Assembly: GCF_900220995.1 (NCBI RefSeq)
Contig: NZ_OBQF01000002.1
Location: 1 to 64,000, forward strand
Length of the DNA stretch: 64,000 nt
From: Salinicoccus kekensis
GTDB taxonomy: Bacteria > Bacillota > Bacilli > Staphylococcales > Salinicoccaceae
Direction: 5' to 3'
The translations under genes and the position numbers were made by a program. Numbering within the stretch: the first letter of the stretch is position 1; each line of letters begins with the position of its first letter. This document shows positions 26,810 to 35,547 of the stretch, piece by piece. The notes beneath the pieces are model-generated. The model searched no databases. It was given only the letters and a program-made list of their open reading frames with translations, and was not told the origin of the DNA.

Positions 26810-27331
26810 ATGAACCAGGCCGTATTTCTCGATCGTGACGGCGTCATCAATGAAGTGCTGAGTAAACGTGTAAGATTCGTGAACACACCTGAAGATTTTT
26901 ATTTGCTGGAAGGTGTGGGTGCGGGCGTGAAGAAATTGAAGGAAGCAGGATATAAAGTTTTCGTGGTGACCAATCAGGGCGGTGTCGGGCTCGGTTTCAT
27001 GACGGATGAGGACTTGCATGAGGTGCATGGGAAGATGGAAGAGGAATTGGAAAAGCACGGGGCTTACCTCGATGATATCGCCTACTGCCCCGACATGCCG
27101 CAGGCAAAAAGCCGGTGCAGGAAACCCGCACCGGGCATGATTTTGGATCTGGCTAAAAAACATGACATCGATTTGTCCCGGAGTTTCATGGCCGGCGACC
27201 GTGAAGTGGACATACAGGCGGGTAAAAATGCCGGCACCCGCACCATTTTCATCGGAAAAGATAAAAAGAAGGCGGGCGCGGACCATCAGTTCCCGGATCT
27301 CCTGTCATTCGCCGGATGGCTCACCGGGTGA
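26810..27331 (+). CDS. HAD-IIIA phosphatase, GmhB-like
   Basis: HAD-superfamily phosphatase of 173 residues related to D-glycero-D-manno-heptose-1,7-bisphosphate 7-phosphatase. Motif I FLDRDGVINE holds D8 and D10, motif II is VVTNQGG, motif III is the Lys in CRKPAPGM, and motif IV is GDREVD. GmhB has a four-ligand zinc loop; here only YCPD and RCRKP cysteines remain, so the loop is reduced. No heptose genes are nearby, and Gram-positive relatives may act on other sugar phosphates. Confidence 0.82.
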   Translation: MNQAVFLDRDGVINEVLSKRVRFVNTPEDFYLLEGVGAGVKKLKEAGYKVFVVTNQGGVGLGFMTDEDLHEVHGKMEEELEKHGAYLDDIAYCPDMPQAKSRCRKPAPGMILDLAKKHDIDLSRSFMAGDREVDIQAGKNAGTRTIFIGKDKKKAGADHQFPDLLSFAGWLTG

Positions 27332-27333
27332 AG

Positions 27334-27528
27334 TCAGTCCAGTATCTCCTTCACCCTGCCGACGGTCCCGTCCTCAAGCTTCACTTTGATGCCATGTGGA
27401 TGTGTCGGTGAATTCGTAAGGATCCTTGCGACCACCCCTTCGGTCAGCCTCCCCGTCCTCTGATCCTGTTTCTGTACGACGTTGACTCTCTTTCCCGGCG
27501 CGATATTATCTCTTCTTGTTCCCGGCAT
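27334..27528 (-). CDS. ywbE: YwbE family protein (DUF2196)
   Basis: Small protein of about 64 residues with the YwbE pattern: R.NI.PG..V.VVQKQDQRTGRLTEG, then LTNSPTHPHGIKVKLEDG.VGRVK. The function is unknown. The ATG at 27528 is used because the one at 27534 is only 1 nt after AGGAG. It is convergent with the HAD gene, with 2 nt between stops and no separate terminator. Confidence 0.85.
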   Translation of the reverse strand: MPGTRRDNIAPGKRVNVVQKQDQRTGRLTEGVVARILTNSPTHPHGIKVKLEDGTVGRVKEILD

Positions 27529-27568
27529 TTTCATTCTCCTCAATATTTTTATTTTAAAATTTCCTGTC

Positions 27569-27641
27569 TTGAATATTTCATAATAAATGAAATCATTTCA
27601 CATATAAAATGAAATTATTATGCATTTAATGGTATCATAAA
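27569..27641. promoter_or_regulatory. cluster of ATGAAAT/ATTTCAT motifs between ywbE and ydjM
   Basis: AT-rich divergent region. ATTTCAT-AATAA-ATGAAAT (27575-27593), TGAAATCATTTCA (27588-27600, a perfect palindrome) and a further ATGAAAT (27609-27615) give four copies of one heptamer in alternating orientation within 41 bp. Candidate operator for an unidentified regulator of one or both divergent genes. Confidence 0.4.
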
Positions 27642-27661
27642 TAATCTAAGGAGGGAAAATT

Positions 27662-28141
27662 ATGACGGGAAAAACACATATCACCGGCGGAATTGCTGCA
27701 GGTCTCGCCTATTCCTATTTTTCAGGCATGGACCCCATTATTCTGACCGGTGGAGGCATCATCGGCGCCCTGCTCCCCGATATCTGCCACAGCGGGAGTA
27801 TGATCGGCAGAAAACTGCCCGTCACTTCCAGAATTGTGAATTTGATATTCGGGCACCGCTCATTTACACACAGCCTGTTATTTTTGGTCATCATGGCATT
27901 CCTGCTGAAAGCATTCCAGCCTTATGATGCAGTCACAGCAGGCATCGTCGTCGGCATGGCAAGCCATTACATATTGGATATGGGGACGAAACGCGGCATA
28001 CAGCTTTTCTTCCCCCTCGACTACAGGGTCAGATTCCCGCTCACCACAAAAACCGGGAGCATCGTGGAAGAAGTCATATTCAGCCTGCTCGCCCTCGCCT
28101 CTTTCTATTACGGATACCAGGCAATTTATTTTTATATTTAA
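27662..28141 (+). CDS. YdjM-type membrane-bound hydrolase
   Basis: Membrane protein of 159 residues, four to five transmembrane segments, with the motifs of the YdjM/YfhP family: MTGKTHITGG at the start, ALLPDICHSGS, FGHRSFTHSLLF and ASHYILDMGTKRG. The conserved His and Asp are putative metal ligands. It is a shorter relative of the yfhP gene at 16604. A very strong AAGGAGGGAAAATT site precedes it, and it ends at a branched terminator. Confidence 0.82.
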   Translation: MTGKTHITGGIAAGLAYSYFSGMDPIILTGGGIIGALLPDICHSGSMIGRKLPVTSRIVNLIFGHRSFTHSLLFLVIMAFLLKAFQPYDAVTAGIVVGMASHYILDMGTKRGIQLFFPLDYRVRFPLTTKTGSIVEEVIFSLLALASFYYGYQAIYFYI

Positions 28142-28153
28142 AACTGAATAAAA

Positions 28154-28205
28154 CCCGGATATGAAAAGGAGCCCTTTCTCCTTTTTGTGTCTGGGCTTTT
28201 TTATG
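28154..28205 (+). terminator. terminator of the ydjM-type gene
   Basis: AAAAGGAG/CTCCTTTT hairpin nested inside flanking CCCGGA/TCTGGG pairing, followed by T6. An alternative pairing AGCCC/GGGCT ends directly in the T run. It separates the gene from the repeat array that follows. Confidence 0.8.
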
Positions 28206-28209
28206 AACC

Positions 28210-28449
28210 TGCTCACTCACATCGAAAGTTGGACGTGGATGAGCAGGGAGGGGCAATTTCTGCTCACTCACATCCGAAATCACTCATGAATGAGCAGGCA
28301 AAGGCAGATTCTGCTCATTCGCACCTGAAATCACAACTGGATGAGCGGGGAGAGGCAGAATCTGCTTATTCACATCCGAAATCACTCATGAATGAGCAAG
28401 AAAAGGCAGATTCTGCTCATTCACACAAAAATCCGGCAGCGGATGAGCA
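28210..28449. repeat. tandem array 1, 51-bp units (five)
   Basis: Units begin at 28210, 28261, 28312, 28363 and 28414, exactly 51 bp apart. Each has a left arm TGCTCAYTCA, a variable 16-nt loop and a right arm near TGAATGAGCA; changes in the arms are mostly G-T wobble-compatible, so a 9-10 bp hairpin is kept. A 15-nt spacer like GGCAAAGGCAGATTC joins units. The array fills the gap between ydjM's terminator and map's terminator. No protein gene is supported here, although 51 is divisible by three and a frame is open. Confidence 0.92.
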
Positions 28450-28468
28450 AAGCCCTCCACTGCCGGAT
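28427..28468 (-). terminator. terminator of map
   Basis: Minus strand: stem ATCCGGCAG / CTGCCGGAT with a 20-nt loop, then T5. The loop contains the last array half-unit (GATGAGCA), so array and terminator overlap. Confidence 0.75.
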
Positions 28469-28480
28469 TCCTCGGACAGA

Positions 28481-29239
<759 letters not shown>

Positions 29240-29278
29240 TCACTTGTCTTCCTTTAAAATTTAATTAAACCTATATTA

Positions 29279-30346
29279 TTATAAAAAATCATATATCGTC
29301 AAATTACGGTAACTTCTTTCCTCGAGATGGGAGACGGTCACACCGATCAGGCGGATCGGCTCCTCAGGCTCCTTCACTTCATGATAAAGATTATAAGCAT
29401 AATGAAAGATTTCGTCTCCTTTGAAGATCGGGTTGGTGGTCATCATCTGCTTCGTATGCGTCTTGTAGTCATGGGTTTTCAGCTTGACCGTCACCACCCT
29501 GCCGGCAAACTGCCGCCTGTCGAGGTTTTCGCTGACTTTATGGCTGAGTTCTTCAAGTACTTTCAGAATGTACTCATCATCATTCACATCATGGTCGAAC
29601 GTCGTCTCCTTGCCGACCGACTTCCTCACCCGGTCGACATTAAGCTCACTCGTACCGATGCCGCGTGCCTTCCGGTACAGCGAGCTCCCCCGCTTCCCGA
29701 ACTCACGCACGAGGTCGGCCTCATCCCAGCCATGGAGGTCTTCCCCGTTGAAGATCTTCAGCGATTTCATCTTTTCCTCGGTCACCCTGCCGACACCGGG
29801 GAACTTGCCGATCGGCATCGCCTTCAGTATCTCCATCACATTCCCGTGATGGATGACGGTCGTCCCCTTCGGTTTGTTCATCCCGGATGCGATCTTTGCG
29901 AGATATTTATTGTAGGAAATGCCGCTCGAAGATGTGAGATGCGTCTTCTCGAATATATCCCGCTGGATATTCAGCGCAACCGACTTCGCGGTGCGCTCCC
30001 GGGAGACGAGATGCGTGATGTCGAGGTAGGCCTCATCCAGGCTCAGCGGTTCCACCAGTTCCGAATAGGACAGGAAGACATCCATGATCTCTTTTGAGAC
30101 CGATTTGTAGACATCGAAACGGGGCCGCACATAAATGCCGTCCGGGCAGAGCTTATAGGCCGTACGCGTCGGCATCGCCGAATGCACGCCGAACTTCCGG
30201 GCTTCATAACTCGCAGTCGCAACCACGCCCCGGCTCTGCGACCTGCCGCCGACGATGACCGGCTTCCCCCGGTAGTCGGGATGATCGCGCTGCTCTATCT
30301 GTGCGTAGAAAGCGTCCATATCTATATGAATGATCCTTTTTTCCAT
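29279..30346 (-). CDS. dinB: DNA polymerase IV (Y-family)
   Basis: Error-prone translesion polymerase, about 355 residues. The palm motifs are intact: [12 protein letters not shown] with the first catalytic Asp and [10 protein letters not shown] with the second Asp and Glu. Two HhH-like thumb segments ([15 protein letters not shown]) and a C-terminal little-finger domain follow. No beta-clamp pentapeptide was obvious to me at the C-terminus (ends YDFL). The ATG at 30346 is chosen: GGGTGA lies 5 nt before it. No LexA box was found upstream. Confidence 0.94.
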   Translation of the reverse strand: MEKRIIHIDMDAFYAQIEQRDHPDYRGKPVIVGGRSQSRGVVATASYEARKFGVHSAMPTRTAYKLCPDGIYVRPRFDVYKSVSKEIMDVFLSYSELVEPLSLDEAYLDITHLVSRERTAKSVALNIQRDIFEKTHLTSSSGISYNKYLAKIASGMNKPKGTTVIHHGNVMEILKAMPIGKFPGVGRVTEEKMKSLKIFNGEDLHGWDEADLVREFGKRGSSLYRKARGIGTSELNVDRVRKSVGKETTFDHDVNDDEYILKVLEELSHKVSENLDRRQFAGRVVTVKLKTHDYKTHTKQMMTTNPIFKGDEIFHYAYNLYHEVKEPEEPIRLIGVTVSHLEERSYRNLTIYDFL

Positions 30347-30402
30347 AATCATCACCCAACACTTATCGTTGCCTCCATTATAACATGATACGAACAGGCG
30401 TT

Positions 30403-30966
30403 CTATCCATCCGGATGGTTTTCGTACATCGTCATGCCGACATCGGTGTCCTCGACATACTGCATCTCGGGGCGTTTATTCAGCAGATGGAGGTAATAAA
30501 AATCACCGGCACAGGCGCCTGTATGCAGTGCGAGGAAATACTTGATCGATGCGTGTGGTATGATGAACCACAGCATCATCATCAGCGCCGTGATGATGAC
30601 AAATGGCATGATGATGATGATTTTAAATTCATGCCTTCTGAACACTTCACCGGGCGAAGTCGCATAGAACATCCCCTTGGAGTATCCGAACTTCACGTTG
30701 CCACGGGGCCTGAACAGCTTGAAGAACAGGCCGTGGATGGCTTCATGCACGGTGATGATCGCGAAGATGATCAAAAAGATCAGTATCACCGACAACAGAA
30801 GTTCGAGCGGCGACCAGCCGATGACGGCCGGACCCGTCGTATTTGTGAAAAGCACCTCGAATAAGTAAAATAATATGAAGGCGCCGAGTGTGATCAGGAT
30901 GGACCATTTATTCAAAGTTTTCAGTGCATCCTGATCTTTGAATATGTCCAGTACGTACTTGTTCAT
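30403..30966 (-). CDS. DUF3267 membrane protein, putative zincin
   Basis: About 187 residues, four transmembrane helices. The segment [17 protein letters not shown] carries HExxH, the mark of the DUF3267 family of predicted membrane metalloproteases. [13 protein letters not shown] follows as in relatives. The target is unknown. The start is the ATG at 30966 with GAGGAGCC 5 nt upstream; codons before it overlap the divergent promoter region. It is divergent from the flavin oxidase gene. Confidence 0.8.
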   Translation of the reverse strand: MNKYVLDIFKDQDALKTLNKWSILITLGAFILFYLFEVLFTNTTGPAVIGWSPLELLLSVILIFLIIFAIITVHEAIHGLFFKLFRPRGNVKFGYSKGMFYATSPGEVFRRHEFKIIIIMPFVIITALMMMLWFIIPHASIKYFLALHTGACAGDFYYLHLLNKRPEMQYVEDTDVGMTMYENHPDG

Positions 30967-31045
30967 GGGCAGGCTCCTCAAAATGACATCAGTACACAGT
31001 CTATCATATAAATTCAAAGAATCATGCACGGAGGGATAGTATAAA

Positions 31046-32095
31046 ATGGAAAAATTCACGATCATCGGGGGCGGCATCGCAGGTGCTTCCCTCGGCTACC
31101 ATCTGAAGCAGCACGGGCATGCAGTCACCCTGTATGACCGCAATGATGACGGGAATGCGACAGCTGCTTCCGCAGGCATCATCAATCCATGGGTCTCACA
31201 GCGGAGGAACAAGAAATGGTACCGCCTCGTGACGAAAGCGGCGGAATATTATCCGGACTTCATCCGCCGGCTTGAGCAGGAGACGGAACTTGAGACGGGC
31301 TATACACAGCGGGGTGCCATCTCTTTATTCAAAGACGATGACGTGCTCGAGCTCGGCTTCGACCGCATCAGCGGGAAAAGAGCGGAAGCGCCTGAAATGG
31401 GTGAAGTCCTGAAGCTTTCAAGGGAGGAAGTCAAAAAGCACCATCCTTATTTGAACGGCAGCTACCCAGGGGTGTATGTCGAGGGTGGTGCGCAGGTCAA
31501 AGGCGCACTCCTCAGGGACGCACTGAAGAATGCCTTCATCTCCACCGGGGGCGAATGGATTGAAGGCGAGGCACCGGAGCAGGCTGATGACCATGTCACC
31601 ATCTACGCAACCGGTGCATGGGGCGCCGAGCAGGATTTCGGGCCGGCGGTCCGCCATCAGCGCTCCGAGGTGCTGCACTTTAAAGTCGAAGCACCCGATG
31701 TTGTGCATACGCCGGTCGTCATGGCGCTCGGGCCCATCTATATCGTGGAGATGGGCGATAACGAATTTGCGATCGGCACAACGCATATCGACACCGAATC
31801 ATTCGATGACTCGCCTTCCGCGGAAAACCACCGTTATTTGAGGGGGCTCGCCGAACGGTATTTCCCGGACAATGCCATCACGGACATCAAGATGATGACC
31901 GGCTTCAAACCTTATGTAAGGGATCACCTGCCGTTCATCGGATACCATGATGATAAGACATTCGTCATCAACGGACTCGGCGCCACGGGACTCACTGCGG
32001 GACCTTATATCGGCCATGAAGCCGCACGCTTCCTGAGCGGCCTTCGCACCAGCCTCGACCTGGATGACTACAATTACATGGAGCCGGAAAATTAA
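31046..32095 (+). CDS. FAD-dependent oxidoreductase, DAO family
   Basis: 349 residues. N-terminal FAD motif IIGGGIAGASLGYHL (about 6-20) followed by the ribose-binding acidic residue in LYDRN, and the C-terminal GLGATGLTAGPYIG typical of glycine/D-amino-acid oxidases. It probably oxidises an amine or D-amino acid, with the substrate unknown. GGAGGGA lies about 13 nt before the start. It ends just before a terminator of the convergent small gene. Confidence 0.85.
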   Translation: MEKFTIIGGGIAGASLGYHLKQHGHAVTLYDRNDDGNATAASAGIINPWVSQRRNKKWYRLVTKAAEYYPDFIRRLEQETELETGYTQRGAISLFKDDDVLELGFDRISGKRAEAPEMGEVLKLSREEVKKHHPYLNGSYPGVYVEGGAQVKGALLRDALKNAFISTGGEWIEGEAPEQADDHVTIYATGAWGAEQDFGPAVRHQRSEVLHFKVEAPDVVHTPVVMALGPIYIVEMGDNEFAIGTTHIDTESFDDSPSAENHRYLRGLAERYFPDNAITDIKMMTGFKPYVRDHLPFIGYHDDKTFVINGLGATGLTAGPYIGHEAARFLSGLRTSLDLDDYNYMEPEN

Positions 32096-32098
32096 AAT

Positions 32099-32125
32099 AC
32101 AAAAAAGGGGCTGTCTTCAGCCCTG
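32099..32125 (-). terminator. terminator of the 75-residue membrane protein gene
   Basis: Minus strand GGGCTG-AAGA-CAGCCC followed by C and T6; between convergent genes. Confidence 0.85.
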
Positions 32126-32144
32126 TCCCTTTGTTTTACTGTAC

Positions 32145-32372
32145 TCAGCTGAAGTTTTGGATCGTGTAGACGATTGAGAAAATCAGCACTCCCGTATTCA
32201 AGACCAATAAGCCCCATGCGAGTGCATTCGCCCTGAATTTCAAATTGGTGAAACTGAAGATGAAGCCCAACAGTCCGAATAACAGTGATATCAGCCAAAG
32301 CAGGTTGTCTTCGAAGACGAGATGCAGCAATATGATCGCCGCCGGAATAAGTGCACATAACACTCTGAGCAT
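32145..32372 (-). CDS. small hydrophobic membrane protein
   Basis: 75 residues, almost entirely three hydrophobic segments (about 3-19, 27-45 and 50-70). I do not recognise the family. It has GGGGGAGTC upstream of the start and its own terminator. A perfect 17-bp palindrome lies about 90 bp upstream. Confidence 0.65.
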   Translation of the reverse strand: MLRVLCALIPAAIILLHLVFEDNLLWLISLLFGLLGFIFSFTNLKFRANALAWGLLVLNTGVLIFSIVYTIQNFS

Positions 32373-32460
32373 GCGACTCCCCCCTATTCATATGAGTAAT
32401 TAGATTCTACACTTATTGATGTAAATTTTCAAAACATTTCTATAAATGAAACAACTTTGT

Positions 32461-32477
32461 AATATGACTGTCATATT
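32461..32477. promoter_or_regulatory. perfect 17-bp palindrome, possible operator
   Basis: AATATGACTGTCATATT: 8-bp arms around a single central base. It lies in the 114-bp gap between two minus-strand genes and has no T run, so an operator is more likely than a terminator. The binding protein is unknown. Confidence 0.4.
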
Positions 32478-32486
32478 GGGATTTAG

Positions 32487-33011
32487 TCACAACGCCCGTT
32501 CAATATGCCAGTTTTCCCTCTTATATGCCTTGAACATGAAGAACATCAGCACCCCTATGATGAATGGGAAGGACTTTTCAGTGAACTTCTCCCCCAAATT
32601 GATCTGTGCCTCCCCGGTGACCGGATCCTCAATCACCGTCATCACATGACTCCCATGAAAATAAACTTCCAGATTCCCGCTCCAGTCCTCATCCAGGATG
32701 ATGAGCTTGTTGTCGAATTTACCCTCGACTTTAAAATACAGGAGGTTGGTTCCGGGACGTTCCTTCAATTTGAATTCATAGTTGTCAGACTGGACGATAT
32801 AACTCGCCACATTCAAGTCCCGGAAACGCCTTTTCTTCATCCCTATGACCACTGTACCGCCGTCCGTACCCGTGAACTGATAGGTATTGCGCCTGTCACA
32901 GTTCCTGAGCACGGATCTCGTTATAGTCCCATATTCCCCTCCGTCATCATCCGCAATCACAACATTCTGCTTTTTATCGACGATTGAAATTTTATATTTG
33001 AACTGCTGCAT
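32487..33011 (-). CDS. hypothetical protein, tubby-like fold possible, C-terminal membrane helix
   Basis: About 174 residues. A beta-strand-rich soluble part (about 1-145) ends in a hydrophobic helix (about 150-165, SFPFIIGVLMFFMFKAY). The alternation of strands with a central YELK-like scramblase/tubby pattern is suggestive, but I cannot assign a family. The start is the ATG at 33011 after AGAGGGTG. It stands alone between two small intergenic gaps. Confidence 0.7.
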   Translation of the reverse strand: MQQFKYKISIVDKKQNVVIADDDGGEYGTITRSVLRNCDRRNTYQFTGTDGGTVVIGMKKRRFRDLNVASYIVQSDNYEFKLKERPGTNLLYFKVEGKFDNKLIILDEDWSGNLEVYFHGSHVMTVIEDPVTGEAQINLGEKFTEKSFPFIIGVLMFFMFKAYKRENWHIERAL

Positions 33012-33086
33012 TTCACACCCTCTTTTCATATTCTATTATATACATTACCCGGAAGCGCATAAAGATAAAATGCCTTACCCGCCCAT

Positions 33087-33124
33087 AAAAAGCACCCTGC
33101 GCTGAAATTCAGCACAGGGCGCTT
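33087..33124 (-). terminator. terminator of rlmD
   Basis: Minus strand stem GCGCCCTGTGCTGAA / TTCAGCGCAGGGTGC (two mismatches) followed by T5. Confidence 0.85.
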
Positions 33125-33138
33125 CAATATGCGGAATA

Positions 33139-34539
33139 TCAATTTTCAAGTTCCAGGACGGACACGATCTCGACATGCGCACTGTGGGGGAATAAATCCA
33201 CCGGCTGGACGTTTTTCAGCGTGTAGCCGAATTCACGCAGCCATGTGATGTCTTCTGCAAAGGTTTCCGGATTGCAGGAGACATAGACGACCCTGTCCGT
33301 ACCAAGGCGCCCGATGCGGCGCATGACCTTGCCGCCGGCACCGGAACGCGGCGGGTCGAGTAGCAGGAGGTCCGGTGTGCCCCATGTCTCAAGCACTTCA
33401 TCCATTCCGCGGCGGGCATCTTTGGCGAGGAAGTAAGTGTTCTGAATGTCATTGTCGAGCGCATTCCGTTTGGCCGACTCGATTGAAGATTCGACGATCT
33501 CCACCCCGGCAAGCGATTTGACCCTGCTTGCGAAAGGCAGTGAAAATGTGCCGACACCGCAAAACAGATCAATCATCGATTCGTGCTCTTTCACGTCGGC
33601 CATTTCAATCGCGAGGTCCACAAGCTTTTCAGCCTGGGTCGGATTCGTCTGGAAGAATGTATCGTACCATACACGGTAAGTGTATCCGCTCATCTCTTCA
33701 TGGATGTAAGTCCTGCCGTGCAGAAGATGGATATCCTCATCATCCGCCTGTGCAACATCCGCAATGTCCCGGTTCTCCATCCACATCAGGCTCTCGATCG
33801 ACTCGACTTCGGAAGTCAGGCGCATCACCAGCGCATTGACGGCATCCGACAACCCGCCGTCAGGACTTTCCGTCGCGAACAGTGCGGCCATCAATTCCCC
33901 GGTGACCTGAGACTGGCGGAGCCTGAGATGACGGAGAAGTCCTGAGTTGGTGTCTTTATCATAACCCGGCAGGCTGTATTCAGCTGCCCAGTCCGAGACG
34001 ATCCGCATGACCGTCACCATGTCCTCGCTTGAAATGAGGCATGTATCGAGGTCGATGATGTTCCTAAAGTTCCCAAGCTCGTGCAGGCCGAGCCTGCCTT
34101 CTTTTGAAAATGTGAACTCCATCTTATTCCTGAATTCGAAAGGATGTTCCATCCCGATCGTGTCCCTGACGACCGATGTATCGAAATCATGCCGCTTCAA
34201 GTGTGACTTTACAAAATCCGTCTTGTAGGCGAGCTGGCCCGGATATTCCCAGTGCTGCCAGACGCATCCGCCGCACAGCTCAAAGTGCGGGCATGGCGGT
34301 GTCGTCCTCTCCGGATGGGGTGTGAGTATTTTATCCGGCATGACTGTTGCACGCCGCCTGCCGTCCGCATTCGGCACGGTGACCTCCACTTCCTCCCCGA
34401 TCAGCGTCTGCGGTATGTTCAATTTGAGTTTCCGGGGGATGTTGCCGCCGTGGTCCCTGTACGCAAGGCCCATACCCGAGCCTTTCTTATCCAGGCTGTG
34501 TATTTTCGTGGTCAATGTGACACTTTTTTGTTCTTTCAA
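33139..34539 (-). CDS. rlmD: 23S rRNA (uracil-C5)-methyltransferase RlmD/RlmCD type
   Basis: SAM-dependent RNA m5U methyltransferase, 466 residues. An N-terminal TRAM domain (about 8-68) is followed by an Fe-S type cysteine cluster in CPHFELCGGC. The SAM site is LIDLFCGVGTFSLPF, and the catalytic motifs are LLLDPPRSG and YVSCNPETFAEDI with the nucleophilic Cys. In Bacillus the equivalent enzyme modifies both U747 and U1939. Its terminator is at 33087-33124. Confidence 0.93.
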   Translation of the reverse strand: MKEQKSVTLTTKIHSLDKKGSGMGLAYRDHGGNIPRKLKLNIPQTLIGEEVEVTVPNADGRRRATVMPDKILTPHPERTTPPCPHFELCGGCVWQHWEYPGQLAYKTDFVKSHLKRHDFDTSVVRDTIGMEHPFEFRNKMEFTFSKEGRLGLHELGNFRNIIDLDTCLISSEDMVTVMRIVSDWAAEYSLPGYDKDTNSGLLRHLRLRQSQVTGELMAALFATESPDGGLSDAVNALVMRLTSEVESIESLMWMENRDIADVAQADDEDIHLLHGRTYIHEEMSGYTYRVWYDTFFQTNPTQAEKLVDLAIEMADVKEHESMIDLFCGVGTFSLPFASRVKSLAGVEIVESSIESAKRNALDNDIQNTYFLAKDARRGMDEVLETWGTPDLLLLDPPRSGAGGKVMRRIGRLGTDRVVYVSCNPETFAEDITWLREFGYTLKNVQPVDLFPHSAHVEIVSVLELEN

Positions 34540-34554
34540 ATGATTACCTCCAAA

Positions 34555-35547
34555 TTACCTGTTTTCCGATTGCATCAGTATATATATGAAATAAGGTGCC
34601 CCGATGATGGCGACCATGACACCTGCAGGAAGTGCCGACGGAAAAAATAAAGTCCGCCCCGCCGTATCCGCCGAGAGGACGAGCAGCCCGCCCAAAACCG
34701 CACTGAGCGGCAGCATGAAGCGGTGAGGATTTCCGACGAGTTTCCTTGCGAGGTGCGGTGCGATCAGCCCGGCAAACGCGATCCCACCGCTGACCGAGAC
34801 ACTCACTGCAGAGAACCCTGCCGCACAGAAGAGGAGCAGTAACCGTTCCTTTTTTATATTAACGCCGAGGCTGATGATATTCAATGTGCCGAGGCTCAAA
34901 ATATCAAGCACCCACACCCGCGAAATCACGAAGGGGAGGATGACGGCGAGCCCGGCTGCAGCCATCATGACGTGCTGCCATGTGCTCCCCCAGATGGTGC
35001 CGGCAAGGAAGTTTGCAGCAAACTGATAGCTCTCATTTGAGATGATGAGTGAAAGCACGATCATCAATGCACTGAGCCCCGCCCCTGCAGCCACCCCGTT
35101 CAAAACGAGACGCATCGGCGTCACACCATACCTTCTGCTGTAGGAGAGCGCGGTCACGATGAGGACGGTGATGAGCCCGCCGATGAAAGCTGCTGCGGGT
35201 ATTAAAAATATGTTTGCGGCACCGCCCCAGATGATGATCAACAGTACGGCAAGCCCCGCCCCTGAATTGATGCCGATGATGCCGGAATCCGCCAGCGGGT
35301 TCTGCATGATGCTCTGCAGTATCGCGCCCGAAAGCGCGAGCGCTGCACCTGAAAGGAGCGCCGCGATCACCCGCGGCAGCCGGATCCCGGTCAGTATATG
35401 TGCTTCACTGCCGCCCTGCCCGGTGAGAATCTTAAACATCTCTCCCCAGCCGATATATGTGTAACCCGCCTTCAAGCTGACGAGCATGGCTGCCAGAAGC
35501 AAAGCACACGCAGCCGTCAAAACGATTCCCTGCCGATTATACTTCAT
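34555..35547 (-). CDS. FecCD-family ABC permease (iron-siderophore type), second subunit
   Basis: About 330 residues with nine to ten transmembrane helices. GEMFKILTGQGG near the start, RLPRVIAALLSGAALALSGA and GLIAPHLARKLVG are hallmarks of BtuC/FecCD permeases. The ATG at 35547 overlaps the end of the upstream permease gene by 11 nt and has AGGGTGGTG upstream, so the two are translationally coupled. Together with the paired permease and ATPase it forms an importer for a siderophore, heme or cobalamin-like ligand; the binding protein is not in the window. Confidence 0.88.
   Translation of the reverse strand: MKYNRQGIVLTAACALLLAAMLVSLKAGYTYIGWGEMFKILTGQGGSEAHILTGIRLPRVIAALLSGAALALSGAILQSIMQNPLADSGIIGINSGAGLAVLLIIIWGGAANIFLIPAAAFIGGLITVLIVTALSYSRRYGVTPMRLVLNGVAAGAGLSALMIVLSLIISNESYQFAANFLAGTIWGSTWQHVMMAAAGLAVILPFVISRVWVLDILSLGTLNIISLGVNIKKERLLLLFCAAGFSAVSVSVSGGIAFAGLIAPHLARKLVGNPHRFMLPLSAVLGGLLVLSADTAGRTLFFPSALPAGVMVAIIGAPYFIYILMQSENR

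Noticed and set aside
30406-30420. CCATCCGGATGG palindrome at the end of the DUF3267 gene as an array-4 relative
   Set aside because: It is only 12 bp, lies within codons, and has no further similarity to array 4.
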